This document shows positions 53,245 through 64,000 of a stretch of DNA of 64,000 bases, piece after piece. Under the pieces are notes generated by a model, which worked only from the letters and a program-made list of their open reading frames with translations, searched no databases and was not told where the DNA came from. The position numbers and the translations under genes were made by a program. The stretch comes from Adiantum capillus-veneris (taxonomy: Eukaryota; Streptophyta; Polypodiopsida; Polypodiales; Pteridaceae), in NCBI GenBank assembly GCA_014529385.2, contig CM043968.1:24676513-24740512 (forward strand), read 5' to 3'. Each line of letters opens with the position of its first letter. Positions within the stretch are counted from its first letter, which is position 1.

Positions 53245-53310
53245 CAAGGGCTACTTAGTGAGTGAGGGTAGCGAGAAAAGGGTTGGGCAGCCACGAGCCT
53301 TTACCCCAAC

Positions 53311-53321
53311 AATCTCCCCCT
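53311..53321 (-). other. Polypurine tract and 3' LTR start of the minus-strand copia
   Basis: On the minus strand AAGGGGGAGAT precedes TGTTGGGGTAAAGG, which begins at 53311 and closely resembles the copia LTR start at 4265 (TGTTGGGTTAAAGG). The LTR extends left towards about 53160; its end is not clear. Confidence 0.75.
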
Positions 53322-53399
53322 TAAAGGCCAATGTGGCTCGAAGTGACGATGACTAACGCTAGTATGTACAATCATGAAGCACGACAATTTCACCCTTGT

Positions 53400-54351
53400 A
53401 CAAATCTATTCACCCTACACCCATTAATGTGATGCAATGTGTAAAACACTCTGTGGCTAGGCTCTTTGTGAGATCATCTGCTAGGTTTTCATCAGTGTGG
53501 ACCTTGGGAAACTCCAAATGCTTATCATCCATGCATCCCAAATTAGATGATACCTCATCTCAAAGTGTTTTGACTTGGAGTGAAACACGAGATTCCTTGC
53601 CAAAGCAATGGGACTCTGAGTATCACAATGCAAAATTGGAACTTGCTGAATGTCCAAGCCTCCCACTAAATGTGCCAACCATATAGCTTCCTTACTAGCA
53701 TCTGATGTTGCAATGCACTCAGCCTCTATAGTGGAAGAAGATCTACAATCATGGAGAGATGATCTCCAAGAAATGGCTCCTCCTACAAATATGAAAATAT
53801 AGATGGATATAGATCTCCTACTATCTCTGCAACCTGCATAATCTACATATGTGTAGCCAACAATAGATGCATCACTATTATTGAAGCATAAACACCTGCT
53901 TGATGTACCCTTCAAGTATCTAAGGATGTGTTTCATTTCTATCGAGTGTTGTTTATCAAGTTTAGTTATACGCTGACTAAGAACTCCCATTGCAAATGCA
54001 ATGTCTAGCCTCGTAGCTACCTTAGCATACATAAGACTACCTACAAACTGAAGAATATGGCACACATGCCATTTCTACCCTCTCAACATCTGACTTGGGA
54101 GAATCCTCTTGCTAAGTTTCAAATATAATGGTAGTGGGATACTCATTTCCTTCCCCCCCTTGCATATTGAGGATATACGATTTCTAAGATAACTCAAGAA
54201 GGCCCTTTTTCTTGTCTCTCTTGATACATATACCAAGAAAATGATTTTCTTTTTCTAAATCCTTCAAATTAAAGTTTTTGCTCAACATTTGCTTCAATTT
54301 GGCAATATCCTTAGTGGACATTCCTACAATGAGCATGTCATCTACATATAA
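53400..54351 (-). pseudogene. Minus-strand Ty1/copia RT end and RNase H
   Basis: Read on the minus strand: RT end with LYVDDMLIVGMSTKDIAKLK and KNFNLKDLEKENHFLGICIK (54351-54184). Next, with stops, comes RNase H: FVGSLMYAKVATRLDIAFAM, HILRYLKGTSSRCLCF, YVDYAGCRDSRRSISIYIF, STIEAECIATSDASKEAIWL and SKHFEMRYHLI. A frameshift near 53500 leads to DENLADDLTKSLAT, the usual end. The N-terminal part of RT is cut at 54352 by the start of another LTR. Confidence 0.9.
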
Positions 54352-54528
54352 TGTCAGGACAAGGATCCTAAGGAGCAAGGCTCGACCTAGGGGGTCAAGA
54401 ACCTGAGCTAGGGGCTCGGACTGGACCAATGTGGAATGGGTATCCAAACTATGGCTAGGGCTAGGAGCCGGCCTATATATAGGGAGGTAGGGTGGTGGAT
54501 CCGATATCTCAGCCTCCTAGGTCTTATA
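54352..54528 (+). mobile_element. Short LTR (~177 bp) inserted in the minus-strand copia RT
   Basis: Copia RT similarity stops at 54352, where a TGTCAGGACAAGG start can be set. The stretch has a TATA box (CCTATATATAGGGAGG, about 54470) and is followed by a PBS at 54530. Its 3' partner was not found in the window. Confidence 0.65.
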
Positions 54529-54529
54529 T

Positions 54530-54542
54530 TGGTATCAGAGCC
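54530..54542 (+). other. PBS, initiator Met type
   Basis: TGGTATCAGAGCC follows the short LTR directly. Confidence 0.9.
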
Positions 54543-57500
54543 TCATGTTTTTTGGGGAAGGAGGGGCGTGGTTTTTTTGTTCTTTCACTGCATGTCCATG
54601 CAACCCATGCAAGCAAGGGACGGCAACAAAGTCGAAACACATTGCATGTACAAAGCTGCTTAACACTGAGAGGGAGGCAGCCTCGACCTCCATAGTTTTT
54701 CTTGTGAGAGGACTCAATGAGGTTGCATGGCCCTGCTGAGAAACTTTTGATGTAGCGGCAAGGGCTAGGGAGCAAAGCATCTGCATCTTTCTCTCCTTTT
54801 CCTTGCAACGCAAGCGGCAGTTTGCCATAGCTCTTTTGAGAGCTCCTTTTCCCACTTGTAAATTTCCACGGCCTTGGGCCTTAGGGAAAGTTTAGTAAAA
54901 ACAAGGGAGAGTGTCCCCCCCCCCCCCCCCCCCACTTGGTGGTATCTCTTGGAGTCGAACCTTCGGGTTAGCGGGCAAGGTTTTGAGCAAGGCTGCTAGG
55001 TAAATATGATGTCGATGCTTGGTTCGAGGTTCATGGAAGCTTGAACATCCCAACCATGCAATCGACACGGAAAGTTTATATAGCAAGACACCTTTATGCA
55101 TGCTTCCTCCAGTAAAGACAGTACAAGCAAGGCTTGTAGCTTGTAAGATACAAGTATTCGGTAGGGTCGATCAGTAATTCCAATTCAAGGCGCCCATAGA
55201 CCTCCTTCTTTCTATTGAAGTTTGAATTTGCCAGAGCATGACTCTTAGGCAAGTTTTTATTTTTTCTTGGCAGTCATGATCAACCCATTATCGACAGCGG
55301 GGACATGCAAAGCACGCATTGGGCAATTTGACGTCAATTACCTACCGATCATCAAGCCTCTCAAGCATGTTTGTTATGGACGTCAATTTTCCACTTTTGG
55401 TTTGGAACTTTTATTAGAGCATTGCTCCTAGGCAATGTTGGCTCCTCAGGTTCAAGCAAGGCATGTTGCATACCGATACAAGCAAGGCCTGTGGCATGTA
55501 AGGTAAAGGTTTTCCTGCATAACGAACTCGTTGTTCTTTGTTTACAAAACTGCAAAAAATAAAGGACTTTCAATAAAAGCATGCAAGGCATGCTCAAATT
55601 GAACCAAGCTAGTACAACATGACAAGTCAATGCGAGTACTTCAGAAGGTATGTATGCTTCCGTGAAATTTTCTTTTCTATGCTTGTGCAATTTCAACACT
55701 CAAGGTACAAGCAAGGCTTGTGAGCATTACCAAAATGATTATATTTTTGTTTTTTGAACACACAGTGGGCAACAACCATTCACATTCAAGCAAGGCTTGA
55801 GTGAGAAATGTTCTTACTTAAAAGCAATGCTTCTTCCCATGCCTCGCAAAGGTCAGGGCATGGTAGTTCTTGAGAATATCATGGAGATTGGCACAACCTG
55901 TGGGCTAGCCTTGATGAAGGAGGCACATGTACCTCAGCAAGGCCTACTATTACCTACAATTCAACAAGGTCAATTATTTGTGAATGCTCAAGAAGGTCAA
56001 CTTTCTTTTTCTATAACATTGTGAATTGACAAGAGTATCTGTTAGCTATGAGTACTCGAACTCCATGAGTACTTATGTGAAGCAAGGCTTCCCTTTCAGC
56101 ATTGGGCATAACGGTTTCCAAAGTTCGAAATATGCTATTAGCATATGAACTTGGGGGGACTTGCTAAGGTGCCTGCACATCTTTACGTCACAAGAGGGCG
56201 TATATGCTACATACACTAGCTCACTTGAGTAGTACATATGGATATGAGTCATATGTACTTGAGTGGTACATATGACTATGAGCCAGATTCGAGTGAGCTT
56301 ATTACTTACAAATTACCGAAAACCTAGCCACAATGGGCAACAAGGTTAGTAAATTTCAGTTTGTTTTTGTCTATGTTTTACTTTTCATTTTGCAAAATAT
56401 CTCTCTGTTGTGCAAAGCAAAGTTCTTGGGAAGACTCCATAAGAAGCCGCTGTATAAAGCGAAGTGCTTTGCCAGACTTCATGTGAAGCACGAATTCTCT
56501 TATGTACCACATTCTTCTCAATTGATTTCAAATCAATGATACTGACACATATCTTTGGCACTGCATGGGTATAATCTCACAATTTATGCAATGCCGCACT
56601 GTGATGTATTTATGCCATTGTGATCGTGCAAGGCAGGTATACTAGAACCTCACATGGTTGAGAGTGTCATTGTAGCCAATGGCTTATTATTCTATTTTTT
56701 GCTATGTATGCATGGCATACTAGTACGATGGGCGTATGACACCCATCATTGCATATGCTTTTGCTATAGCACTAGCTACTCTCTCAAGGATGAGCTCAGT
56801 TATTGATGTTTAATTTTTTTTTTGTTTATGTTTATTCACAGGCAAAGTGCCATACATATGCACCCTATTACAATCACGATCACATACAAGGTAAATGGGT
56901 CAAGATGTGACTTATGGTACCTCTCTCTATGAGAGGGTGGTACAAGTGCACTGTTGTACACTTATAGGATAAGCTACCACACAACCATTGTTTGCACAGA
57001 GGCATACGCAAGGGGTGTAAAATATAGTTGAATAAGGGTTTTTTCCTTAGCATATTTTCTTCCTTGGCAAACATACCTCGATCCCACATCATCATCACCA
57101 TCACTCACCCGAGATTTTTAGCGACCCTGCCATTGCCTTAGAGCTAGGTGGGAGTCGGCCATTGAGGGATCTCAACCCCAAGAGTACATTGAACACAAAG
57201 TCACAGGCTGATGTCATCCCTAGACCCATTAGTTGTCCTACAAATTATACTATCCATATGGAGCTAGGTGCTAGCCAGCCAATGACCATAAGATAGAGAG
57301 CTAAGAGATTGCAGATTTATTGTTTGGAGAGAGCTCTCTTATCCCTGCTAGTTGCACTAGACCCCTGACTTGTGCAGAGTGACTGTGGTGCACGTGCGCT
57401 AGAAACATGCACGTATACTAGAGGCACTTTTTTCCCCTTAGACATCCAGGTATGAGACTTAAATGTAGGATTTCTTTTTATTCGTATTTCAATAGTAAAA

Positions 57501-58003
57501 CTTTCATTTCTATGCTAACACATCTTTCTAGAAGGTGTTTTGTTTATGATTTTGCATAGATGGACTTCAAATTTCACATAGCATGGAGGTATCGAGCTTT
57601 AGTTCACATGGTTTCTTCCCCAGCTATCCAGGAGATTCATCACATACTTCCAAGTGTATAGCTTTCCATGATTCATGTTTGTGCACATTCATATTTCCTA
57701 ATTGTGGGTTTTCATAGTTTGATTGATTGCTTTTAGTTGTCATGTTACCTGCCATTGAAGATGTATAATTTTTCTTTGCTTTAGTTGAGTTTAGTCTTAT
57801 TGATGAGTCTTTGAGGTTAGGAGGCCATGACTTTAGGTTAACTCATTTACTTGACCACTAGTCCTAGTTAGTGAAATTATTGAATGTTTGAGACCTTAGG
57901 AGTGTTTTAGGCAAAGAGAGGCTTGCTCACTTAAACAACAAAGAAAATTAGTGAGAATACAAAGGAAATGGAAGCAAAAAACAAATAAAATTAGTGAGAA
58001 TAT
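54543..58003 (+). other. Non-coding region after the short-LTR PBS; CAAGCAAGG motif repeats
   Basis: No gag or pol similarity on either strand over about 3.4 kb, so the PBS belongs to a LARD-like or gutted element. Six exact CAAGCAAGG motifs lie at 54610, 55124, 55453, 55479, 55708 and 55787, with variants (GAGCAAGGC, GAAGCAAGGCTT) around them; most continue CTTG or CATG. Poly-C at 54915-54933. From about 56.1 kb onward the motif stops and nothing is recognised; where the element ends is unknown. Confidence 0.5.
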
Positions 58004-58230
58004 TGTTACCATATACATGTGGTAGTGATGTGTGTGAACACAGTAGGACCGCCGGGGCATTTTTTCCCTCTTTAGGAGGTTTTTCCCCTCGAGCATTGTA
58101 TACACGCCCATCACTCTAGGGCTATCCATCTTTCCATTGCACACTAAGTAACACACTCTCTATTGTGTGCCTTGAGCTTCCTTCATCTTCTCCAAGCTGT
58201 GTGCGTGTCTCTGCAACCCTAATTCCAACA
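58004..58230 (+). mobile_element. Probable copia 5' LTR (start tentative)
   Basis: It ends AATTCCAACA at 58230, followed two bases later by TGGAATCAGAGT, a copia-style PBS. A TGTTACC at 58004 is a possible start. Confidence 0.5.
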
Positions 58231-58232
58231 AT

Positions 58233-58244
58233 TGGAATCAGAGT
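58233..58244 (+). other. PBS-like site of the copia element
   Basis: TGGAATCAGAGT, two mismatches from the initiator-Met PBS TGGTATCAGAGC. Confidence 0.65.
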
Positions 58245-58569
58245 AGGTTGCATCCTCTCGGGATTAGTTGCCAGCATCTCCAGCATACGCCTGCTCACTT
58301 TCTCGGATTTCAATGAGCTTTGGCGAGCGTTCGTAGGTCAACAAAAATTTCGGCTCAGATTTCTGATTCGGGCTCGTTTTGGCCTCCGTTTCCACTACTA
58401 CAGATAGTACTGCACATGCTATTTCATCATTTTGTGCAAAATTTTTGTCAGTGCCGTTCTATGCATACCAGGTGCCTTACAATCTTCTCCGGTTTGTTCT
58501 ATATAGCACTTGTTGTTCTCGCTTTATTTCTCCTCTTCGGGCAGTTTTCACATCAAGTGCAGCATTTAC

Positions 58570-59570
58570 CATGGCTGACAACAACACAGACGTGTTCAAG
58601 ATGTTTGCTATTGAGGACAGGTTGGATGGGGACAATTAACCTATGTGGGCTTACATGATGCAACATTTTCTTGTGTCAAAGGGCGTTTGAAATATTGTGC
58701 AGGGCATTGATGTACGTCCTGGTTCCTAGGATGTAGGCGTTGTTGAGGATGTTGCAGGTCTTGTTGCAAGGATTGCTGCTATTAGAGTTGTTTGCACACG
58801 ACAGAACAAGCTCATTGGGATGTAAAGGATGCGCAGACTCATGCATTGATTGCATTGTCTATGAAGCACACCATTGTTCCTCACATTCGTTCAAAATCTA
58901 GAAAACAGGCTTGGGATATTCTAGCAGGTCTTTATGCAAGCCACAATGAGGCTAAAATTGCTTTGATGCGTAAAGAGCTGGAATAAAAGATTATGCATGA
59001 GAAAGATGATATGGACACTTTCCTTCTTGGTGTCAAGGATATCAATGAGCAACTTATTTCTGCAGGTGAAGTCATTTTAGACAGTTCCCTTGTGCAGACT
59101 GTTCTTGATGCCTTACCAGATTCATACCAGACTTTTGCTAGTACTTGGAGACTAATGACCCAAGGAAATCCTGAATTTGTCAGTTTGATGCATTATGCAC
59201 ATTGTTGTTGCAAGAGTCACTTTCCACAAAAAAAAAAGGACTAGGCAGCGTGCAATTGAACATGCTTTTTTTGCTTCTCAAAGAAAGGGTGGTAACATCA
59301 ATGCAGCCACTTCTTATGGTTTTGTTGCGAGTGGAAAAACTTTTGTTCCTAATGCTTCTACTGGCAGCAATTTGTCTGGAAATTCTAGAGATAAGGGCAA
59401 AAAGAAGATGTGTTGTCATTATTGTAGAGCTAATGATCATTTGATCAAGCAGTGTCCTAAGTTGAAGGCCAAAGAGGCTAAGAAGAAAGAGGGTGGTTCC
59501 ACTACAAATGCAGCCATTGTTGAGTCTTCTGTAAAGGAGACTGTGATGTTGATGTTGATGTTGATGTAGA
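58570..59570 (+). pseudogene. Copia gag with zinc knuckle
   Basis: Starts MADNNTDVFKMFAIEDRLDG, then stops at 58638 and in the 58680-58730 region. It continues AHWDVKDAQTHALIALSMKH, SRKQAWDILAGLYASHNEAK, a TAA at 58984, MDTFLLGVKDINEQLISAGE and VLDALPDSYQTFASTWRL. An A10-like run near 59228 shifts the frame. The zinc knuckle is CCHYCRANDHLIKQCPK (Cx2Cx4Hx4C) near 59410. This is the standard copia UBN2-type gag. Four stops and one shift in about 1 kb. Confidence 0.88.
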
Positions 59571-60993
59571 ATGGGCTTTTAGTGCAGAGTGCACTTACAA
59601 TCCTGTTGTCCATGATGCATGCTTGTCAGTTGATGCAGATTCACATGTGTGGTATTTCGACAGCAGTGCTACAAAGCACATTACCTCACATCATGAATTG
59701 TTCACCTCTCTTGAGTCTGTCCCTCATGGGAATTCAGTCACTTGTGCCAACAATGCCTCTTATCCGGTTCAGGGGGTTGGAAAGATTGTGCTTACTGCTG
59801 CAAATGGCAATTCTTTGACACTTGTCGATGCACTTTTTGTACCTGGGATCAAGAAGAATCTTTTGTCTGTATCCGCACTTGCTAGACTTGGACTTGTAGT
59901 CAAATTTGTGGATGACAGATATACAGTTCATGATCTCAGTTTTGGTGATGAAATTGTTGCATCTAGCCTTTTGTGCTGTGGGCTGTATAAGCTCACTTTG
60001 TATGACAAGTGTGGACAAAATTTTGCAAATGCAGTTGTAGATTGAAGGGCTATTTCAGACGCAAAACTTTGGCATGCACGTTTTGGGCATCTGAATTTTG
60101 CCAGTTTGTTGCATATTGCAGAAATCTGATATGGTTGGTTCTTTGTTGCCACTTGAAGCACCTATCAAACATGATTGTGAAGGCTGTATTTTGGGTAAAA
60201 TGCAGTGTTCTAAGTTTCCAAAGGATGGTTCAGTTAGGACCACATGCAGGTTGCAAATTGTGCATAGTGATGGTTGTGGACCCATGCAAACTCCATCCTT
60301 GGGCAATTACCTGTACTTCCTAACTTTTTCATTGATGATTACTCCAGGCATGCATGGGTATTTCCGCTTAAAGTGAAGTCCGAAGTTTTTATGTGCTTCA
60401 AACAATTTCTGGCTATGACTGAAAATGTATCGAAATGTACTATAGGCACCCTTCGTTCCGATCGAGGGGGGGAGTATATGTCTCATGAATTTAATGCATT
60501 TCTCGCTAGTCGAGGGATAAAACACCAATGTACAGTGCCGTATACACCTCAGCAAAATGATGTTGATGAAAGGAAAAATAGGTTACTTACGGAAATGGCA
60601 CGATCTATGGTCAAAAGTCAAGCTTTGCCGCATTCTTTTTGGCTTGAGGCCATCATGTGTGCTACTTATGTACTTAACAGGTGTCCTATGAAAGCTTTGC
60701 AGTCTATTACTCCATATGAAGCATGGCATGATAGAAAGGCTTCTATTGAGCACATGCATGTTTTTGGTTGTTTGGCATATGCTTTGGTGCCACAAGTGCA
60801 GCGCAGAAAATTGGATGATAAGGCTGTCAAATGTATTTTTGTTGGTTATAGTGCTGAAAGCAAAGATTACAAGTTGTATCATCCGCAAACAAAATGCATT
60901 CTGGTTTCACAGGACGTAGTGTTTATGGAAGATTCTGTTCAACCCTTGCTGTCATGTACTAGAGACAGTAACGTAAGCTCACAGGACATTTAA
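59571..60993 (+). pseudogene. Copia protease and integrase
   Basis: Protease: VWYFDSSATKHITSHHELF (D-S-S-A; copia usually D-S/T-G-A) and LVDALFVPGIKKNLLSVSAL. After TGA at 60043 and shifts comes the pre-integrase zinc region: LWHARFGHLNFASL, then HDCEGCILGKMQ. Integrase core: IVHSDGCGPM (first Asp), LRSDRGGEYMSHEFNAFLAS (second Asp), and YTPQQNDVDERKNRLLTEMA (catalytic Glu). The C-terminal part reads FGCLAYALVPQVQRRKLDDK and FVGYSAESKDYKLYHP. Stop at 60991. Confidence 0.92.
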
Positions 60994-62190
60994 GACACTT
61001 TGTTGCCTCTTTTCAGTGGTGGAAATACGAATGTAAGTTCCAATGAGGCAAATGTACAGCCTTTGGGGGTTTCTGAAAATGTTCTAGATCAGCCTATAAC
61101 TGATACAGATGTACATGATGTACTTGATGAGGAAAGGGCTGAAAATGAGCAGGCTAGAGGTATGCCAAAATGGTTGGTGCACACTTTGCGTGACAGTAAA
61201 TTGGATGCACCTTTGTCTAGGTACTCGTTCAGGCTGTCGCCATGCATCTTATGCATCAGATTGTTATGCTTTGGCTGTGTCTAGCTTACATGACGTTGAG
61301 GAGCCTCTGTCTTTTGATGAAGCACAGAATTCAGAAAATTGGATGGCTGTCATGCAATCAGAATATGATGCACTTATAGAAAATGACACATGGACTTTAT
61401 GTGATTTACCTCTTGGCAAAAAGGCCATTGGTACGAAGTGGGTTTACAAGTTGAAACGCAACCCGGATGGTGAGATCAATCGCCATAAGGCTCGTTTGTT
61501 GCAAAGGGTTATGCACAACAAAAAGGCATAGATTATGAAGAAAATTTTGCTCCCACTTGTCGTATGACTACCGTGCATTGTCTATGTGCATTGGCAGCCC
61601 ATTTTGGTTGGGATGTACATCAATCAGACATTGTTACTGCTTTCTTGAATGGTGACATATTTGAGGAAGTTTATGTAACGCAGCCTCGCGGTTTTGTCAT
61701 AAAAGGACAAGAGGACAAAGTGTGAAAATGTAACAAGGCTTTGTATGGGTTGAAGCAATCTCCTCGCGCTTGGTATGAGAAAGCTGACACTCATTTGGTC
61801 AAACAAGGCTTTCGTAACAGTCCAACAGAAAGCACATTGTATGTAAAGCGTGAGGGTGATCTACTTCTCATTGTGGTTCTTTATGTTGATGATTTGCTGA
61901 TCACTGGACCAAATGAGAGACATATTGCTGAATTTAAGGCTGATTTGAATGCTACTTTCAAGATGAAAGATTTGGGGCTATTGCATCATTACTTGGGTAT
62001 ATAGTTTAAGCAGTGTGATGGTGGTATTGTCTTGTGTCAAAAAAGTTACATAGAGACATTGCTATGTAAGTTTGGACTTGAGGATTGCAAACATATTGCC
62101 ACTCCCATGGAAACAGGTTTGAAATTGAGTCCACATGATGCCAGTGATCCTACAGATGTCACTCTTTACCAAATTGATGTTGGATCCCTC
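60994..62190 (+). pseudogene. Copia reverse transcriptase, cut before RNase H
   Basis: Reads EPLSFDEAQNSENWMAVMQS, ALIENDTWTLCDLPLGKKAI and GTKWVYKLKRNPDGEINRHK; a frameshift near 61490; then FAPTCRMTTV, HQSDIVTAFLNGDIFEEVYV, TGA at 61723, ALYGLKQSPRAWYEKA, VLYVDDLLITG (catalytic pair), MKDLGLLHHYLG, TAG at 62002, and SYIETLLCKFGLEDCKHIAT. The protein similarity ends at YQIDVGSLK near 62190, where the sequence changes to unrelated DNA. RNase H and the 3' LTR are missing, so the element was truncated by deletion or by another insertion. Confidence 0.93.
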
Positions 62191-64000
62191 AAGATGCCTC
62201 CACGCTGCCAGATCTGATGGCCCACAATTGACATGCCCCCCATTTTCCCCCTCCATTATTGATCCCATTTAAAGTTGCCCTTGTGATATAGTGATGAGGT
62301 GGAGCAAGGGGAGACTCAACCTGGCCCAAGAGTGGCCACTCAATAGTAATTCATGGAAGAGGAGAAATAAAGTAAGGGTCTAAGGGGGGATTCAAACTGC
62401 CTGGAACTCTCACCTATGCAGGGGCGTTTCAATATTGTGGTAGCACCCTATTTTTTAGAGGGTGCAGAAGAGAATTCTCGACCCACCATGGCAAGGGGCG
62501 GCCTTCCCCCCTCAGTCGAGTGAGGAGTCCATGTGCTTTTCAATGCAAAACCCGCTCAACACTTCGATCTCAACCCTTGCGTGGTTGCAACCGTCAGGCC
62601 AAGCCATTGTTCTATATATGCTAGCACATGTGCTAGTGTGAATGACAGAGAGTAGAAAAACGAAGGCGAGCGGAAGAGACTACATGCAATCTAAACGTAC
62701 CCTAAAACAAGAGACAAGTGCATTGCCAAAGAGAGAGAAAATGATGGAGATAGAGAGCGATGAAGGAAGTAATTGTGCTCAATTCTGAAGATTTTTCATT
62801 AATAGGAATCTTCACAGGATTCCTTGTCACCGCTTCACATGCTCTTTCACATTAGGGACACCCCTACCAACAACAAGCACGTTGAGAGGGATCTCTCTCT
62901 TACACGCAGTTCTTAGACGTAGAGCATTAGTAGCACCCTAGGAAGGGGGATTATATTTTCTAATTGGGGATGCCCTCTATATCCACATACTGCTTTATCA
63001 AACTGGCTAATAGTAGCAACGACAACGTTGACTTGGTTTTGCAGAGTTGAGGGATGACAAGAGGAGGGAACAGGGTAAGATAGCTTTCTGTCTTTTTAAT
63101 TTTTTTAAAAAGGACGTGGGCAATAGCACACGTAGCCAACCCAAATGGATAGCTCAAAGGGCATAGAGTCAAGCAAGTTGTTTGCCCCTGTTCGAACACT
63201 GCTCTGAGAGTTTTGACTGAATAGTATAGAAGGTAAGTAGTAAAGGGATTTTATGAGATTCCCATGGAATAAAAAAAGAGTGGAGAAAATAAGGAAAAGA
63301 GATGTTGCTTACTACTTAGGGTGTGGTCACATGAGGCTTTGCGATTAGCAACCTTGACATATAGCTAAGCCTCATTCACAATCAAGTAAGTAAATGCAAT
63401 AGGCGCCGTACAACTATGCCTTATGTTTTGCAACTATGTCAATTTTGGCATAGTTCCAAAAGTAACCTGCTAGAGCATTCGGTTATTAAAATAAATAAAT
63501 ATGAAAAGTTAAAAAGATGCGTTGAGAAGAGACGAAGCCAATCGTTGTGTGATGATGGGCCCCCGATGTTGACGGTCTGCTTGCTCCCAAGCTCGACAAC
63601 CTGTAGATGCCTGTTCAGCAGATGTACAACTCAAGATGTACAAGTGGCGGTGAATTGCTAAATTTCTCATAATTGCACCATCGTGTGACCATAGGCAAGG
63701 CATAGTTGCATGTGTAGTGCATAGTAGAGCATAGTTACCCATTACATACAATTAAACCTCACTTGACCACCACAACCTTAGTACTTTTAGAAAAGAAGGC
63801 TATTGCTAGTGTATCTTGGAAAGTGAGTTCCCCCTCAGGAAAAAACAAGTGATAAAATCAAGAGGCCTTTCACTTCATGGCAGTAGTAGAACAAGGGAGG
63901 CAAAAGGAACATAAGGTGAATTATTACTTTTTGGGAAAATCTCACAATATGTGAGAGGTTATATTAAAAAGAGTACCATTACATTAGCACCATGCTCAAT
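62191..64000. other. Unassigned right end of the window
   Basis: No recognised coding, LTR ends, tRNA or tandem repeats over about 1.8 kb. Short open frames have no family resemblance. It could be a non-coding part of another element or host intergenic DNA. Confidence 0.4.

Noticed and set aside
63090-63210. tRNA-like TTCGAAC box near 63190
   Set aside because: No matching A box or acceptor stem at tRNA spacing.

Overview
The window is repeat-rich nuclear DNA from a land plant, probably a vascular plant with a large genome. This rests on the element types (chromodomain Ty3/gypsy, non-chromodomain Athila/Tat-type gypsy with a tRNA-Asp-type primer site, Ty1/copia, a LINE remnant), long AG/CT, AT and GT microsatellites, and telomere-like CCCTAA tracts inside LTRs. 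A fern, lycophyte or gymnosperm is plausible, but the species cannot be named from the sequence. I found no convincing host gene, tRNA, rRNA or CRISPR array. Every protein-coding stretch I recognise belongs to a retrotransposon, and most are broken.

Layout: 1-2922 is the 3' end of a chromovirus (RNase H, integrase, chromodomain, LTR) abutting a copia RT/RNase H fragment and its LTR (2923-4530). An inverted cluster of one LTR family, here called A, fills 4536-7310. From 7311 to 18137 is a three-level nest. A decayed chromovirus is split by a minus-strand non-coding element (family B, 7963-16819, TSD TAAAG). That element is itself split by a plus-strand gag-protease-only element (family A, 8987-14900, TSD TGATC). 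A related LTR (18138 to about 18826) and a decayed gag-pol (18890-21300) follow.

The largest unit is 22586-36647, a 14-kb Athila/Tat-type element with TSD ATATG inside a CA/TG microsatellite. It carries a tRNA-Asp-type PBS, a gag with several zinc knuckles, a protease, RT-RNase H-integrase, a second retropepsin-like domain after integrase, and further unassigned 3' open frames. It also has exact in-frame tandem duplications in gag (90 bp) and RT (153 bp). It is the best candidate for something undescribed.

From 36.6 to 64 kb the sequence is a mosaic: microsatellites, a decayed gypsy (37160-40640), a LINE 3' end with a duplicated tail, a copia LTR with PBS, a chromovirus integrase tail with LTR, integrase scraps of gypsy and copia, a minus-strand copia (53311-54352), a short-LTR non-coding element with a recurring CAAGCAAGG motif, and a copia gag-pol (58004-62190) cut off within RT. 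About 43.7-48.6, 50.2-52, 55-58 and 62.2-64 kb hold nothing I can assign.

The elements do not form a shared pathway. The autonomous families (chromovirus, Athila/Tat, copia) would have supplied the enzymes used by the A, B and 54.3-kb non-autonomous elements. TSDs, PBS and polypurine tracts date the order of insertion.
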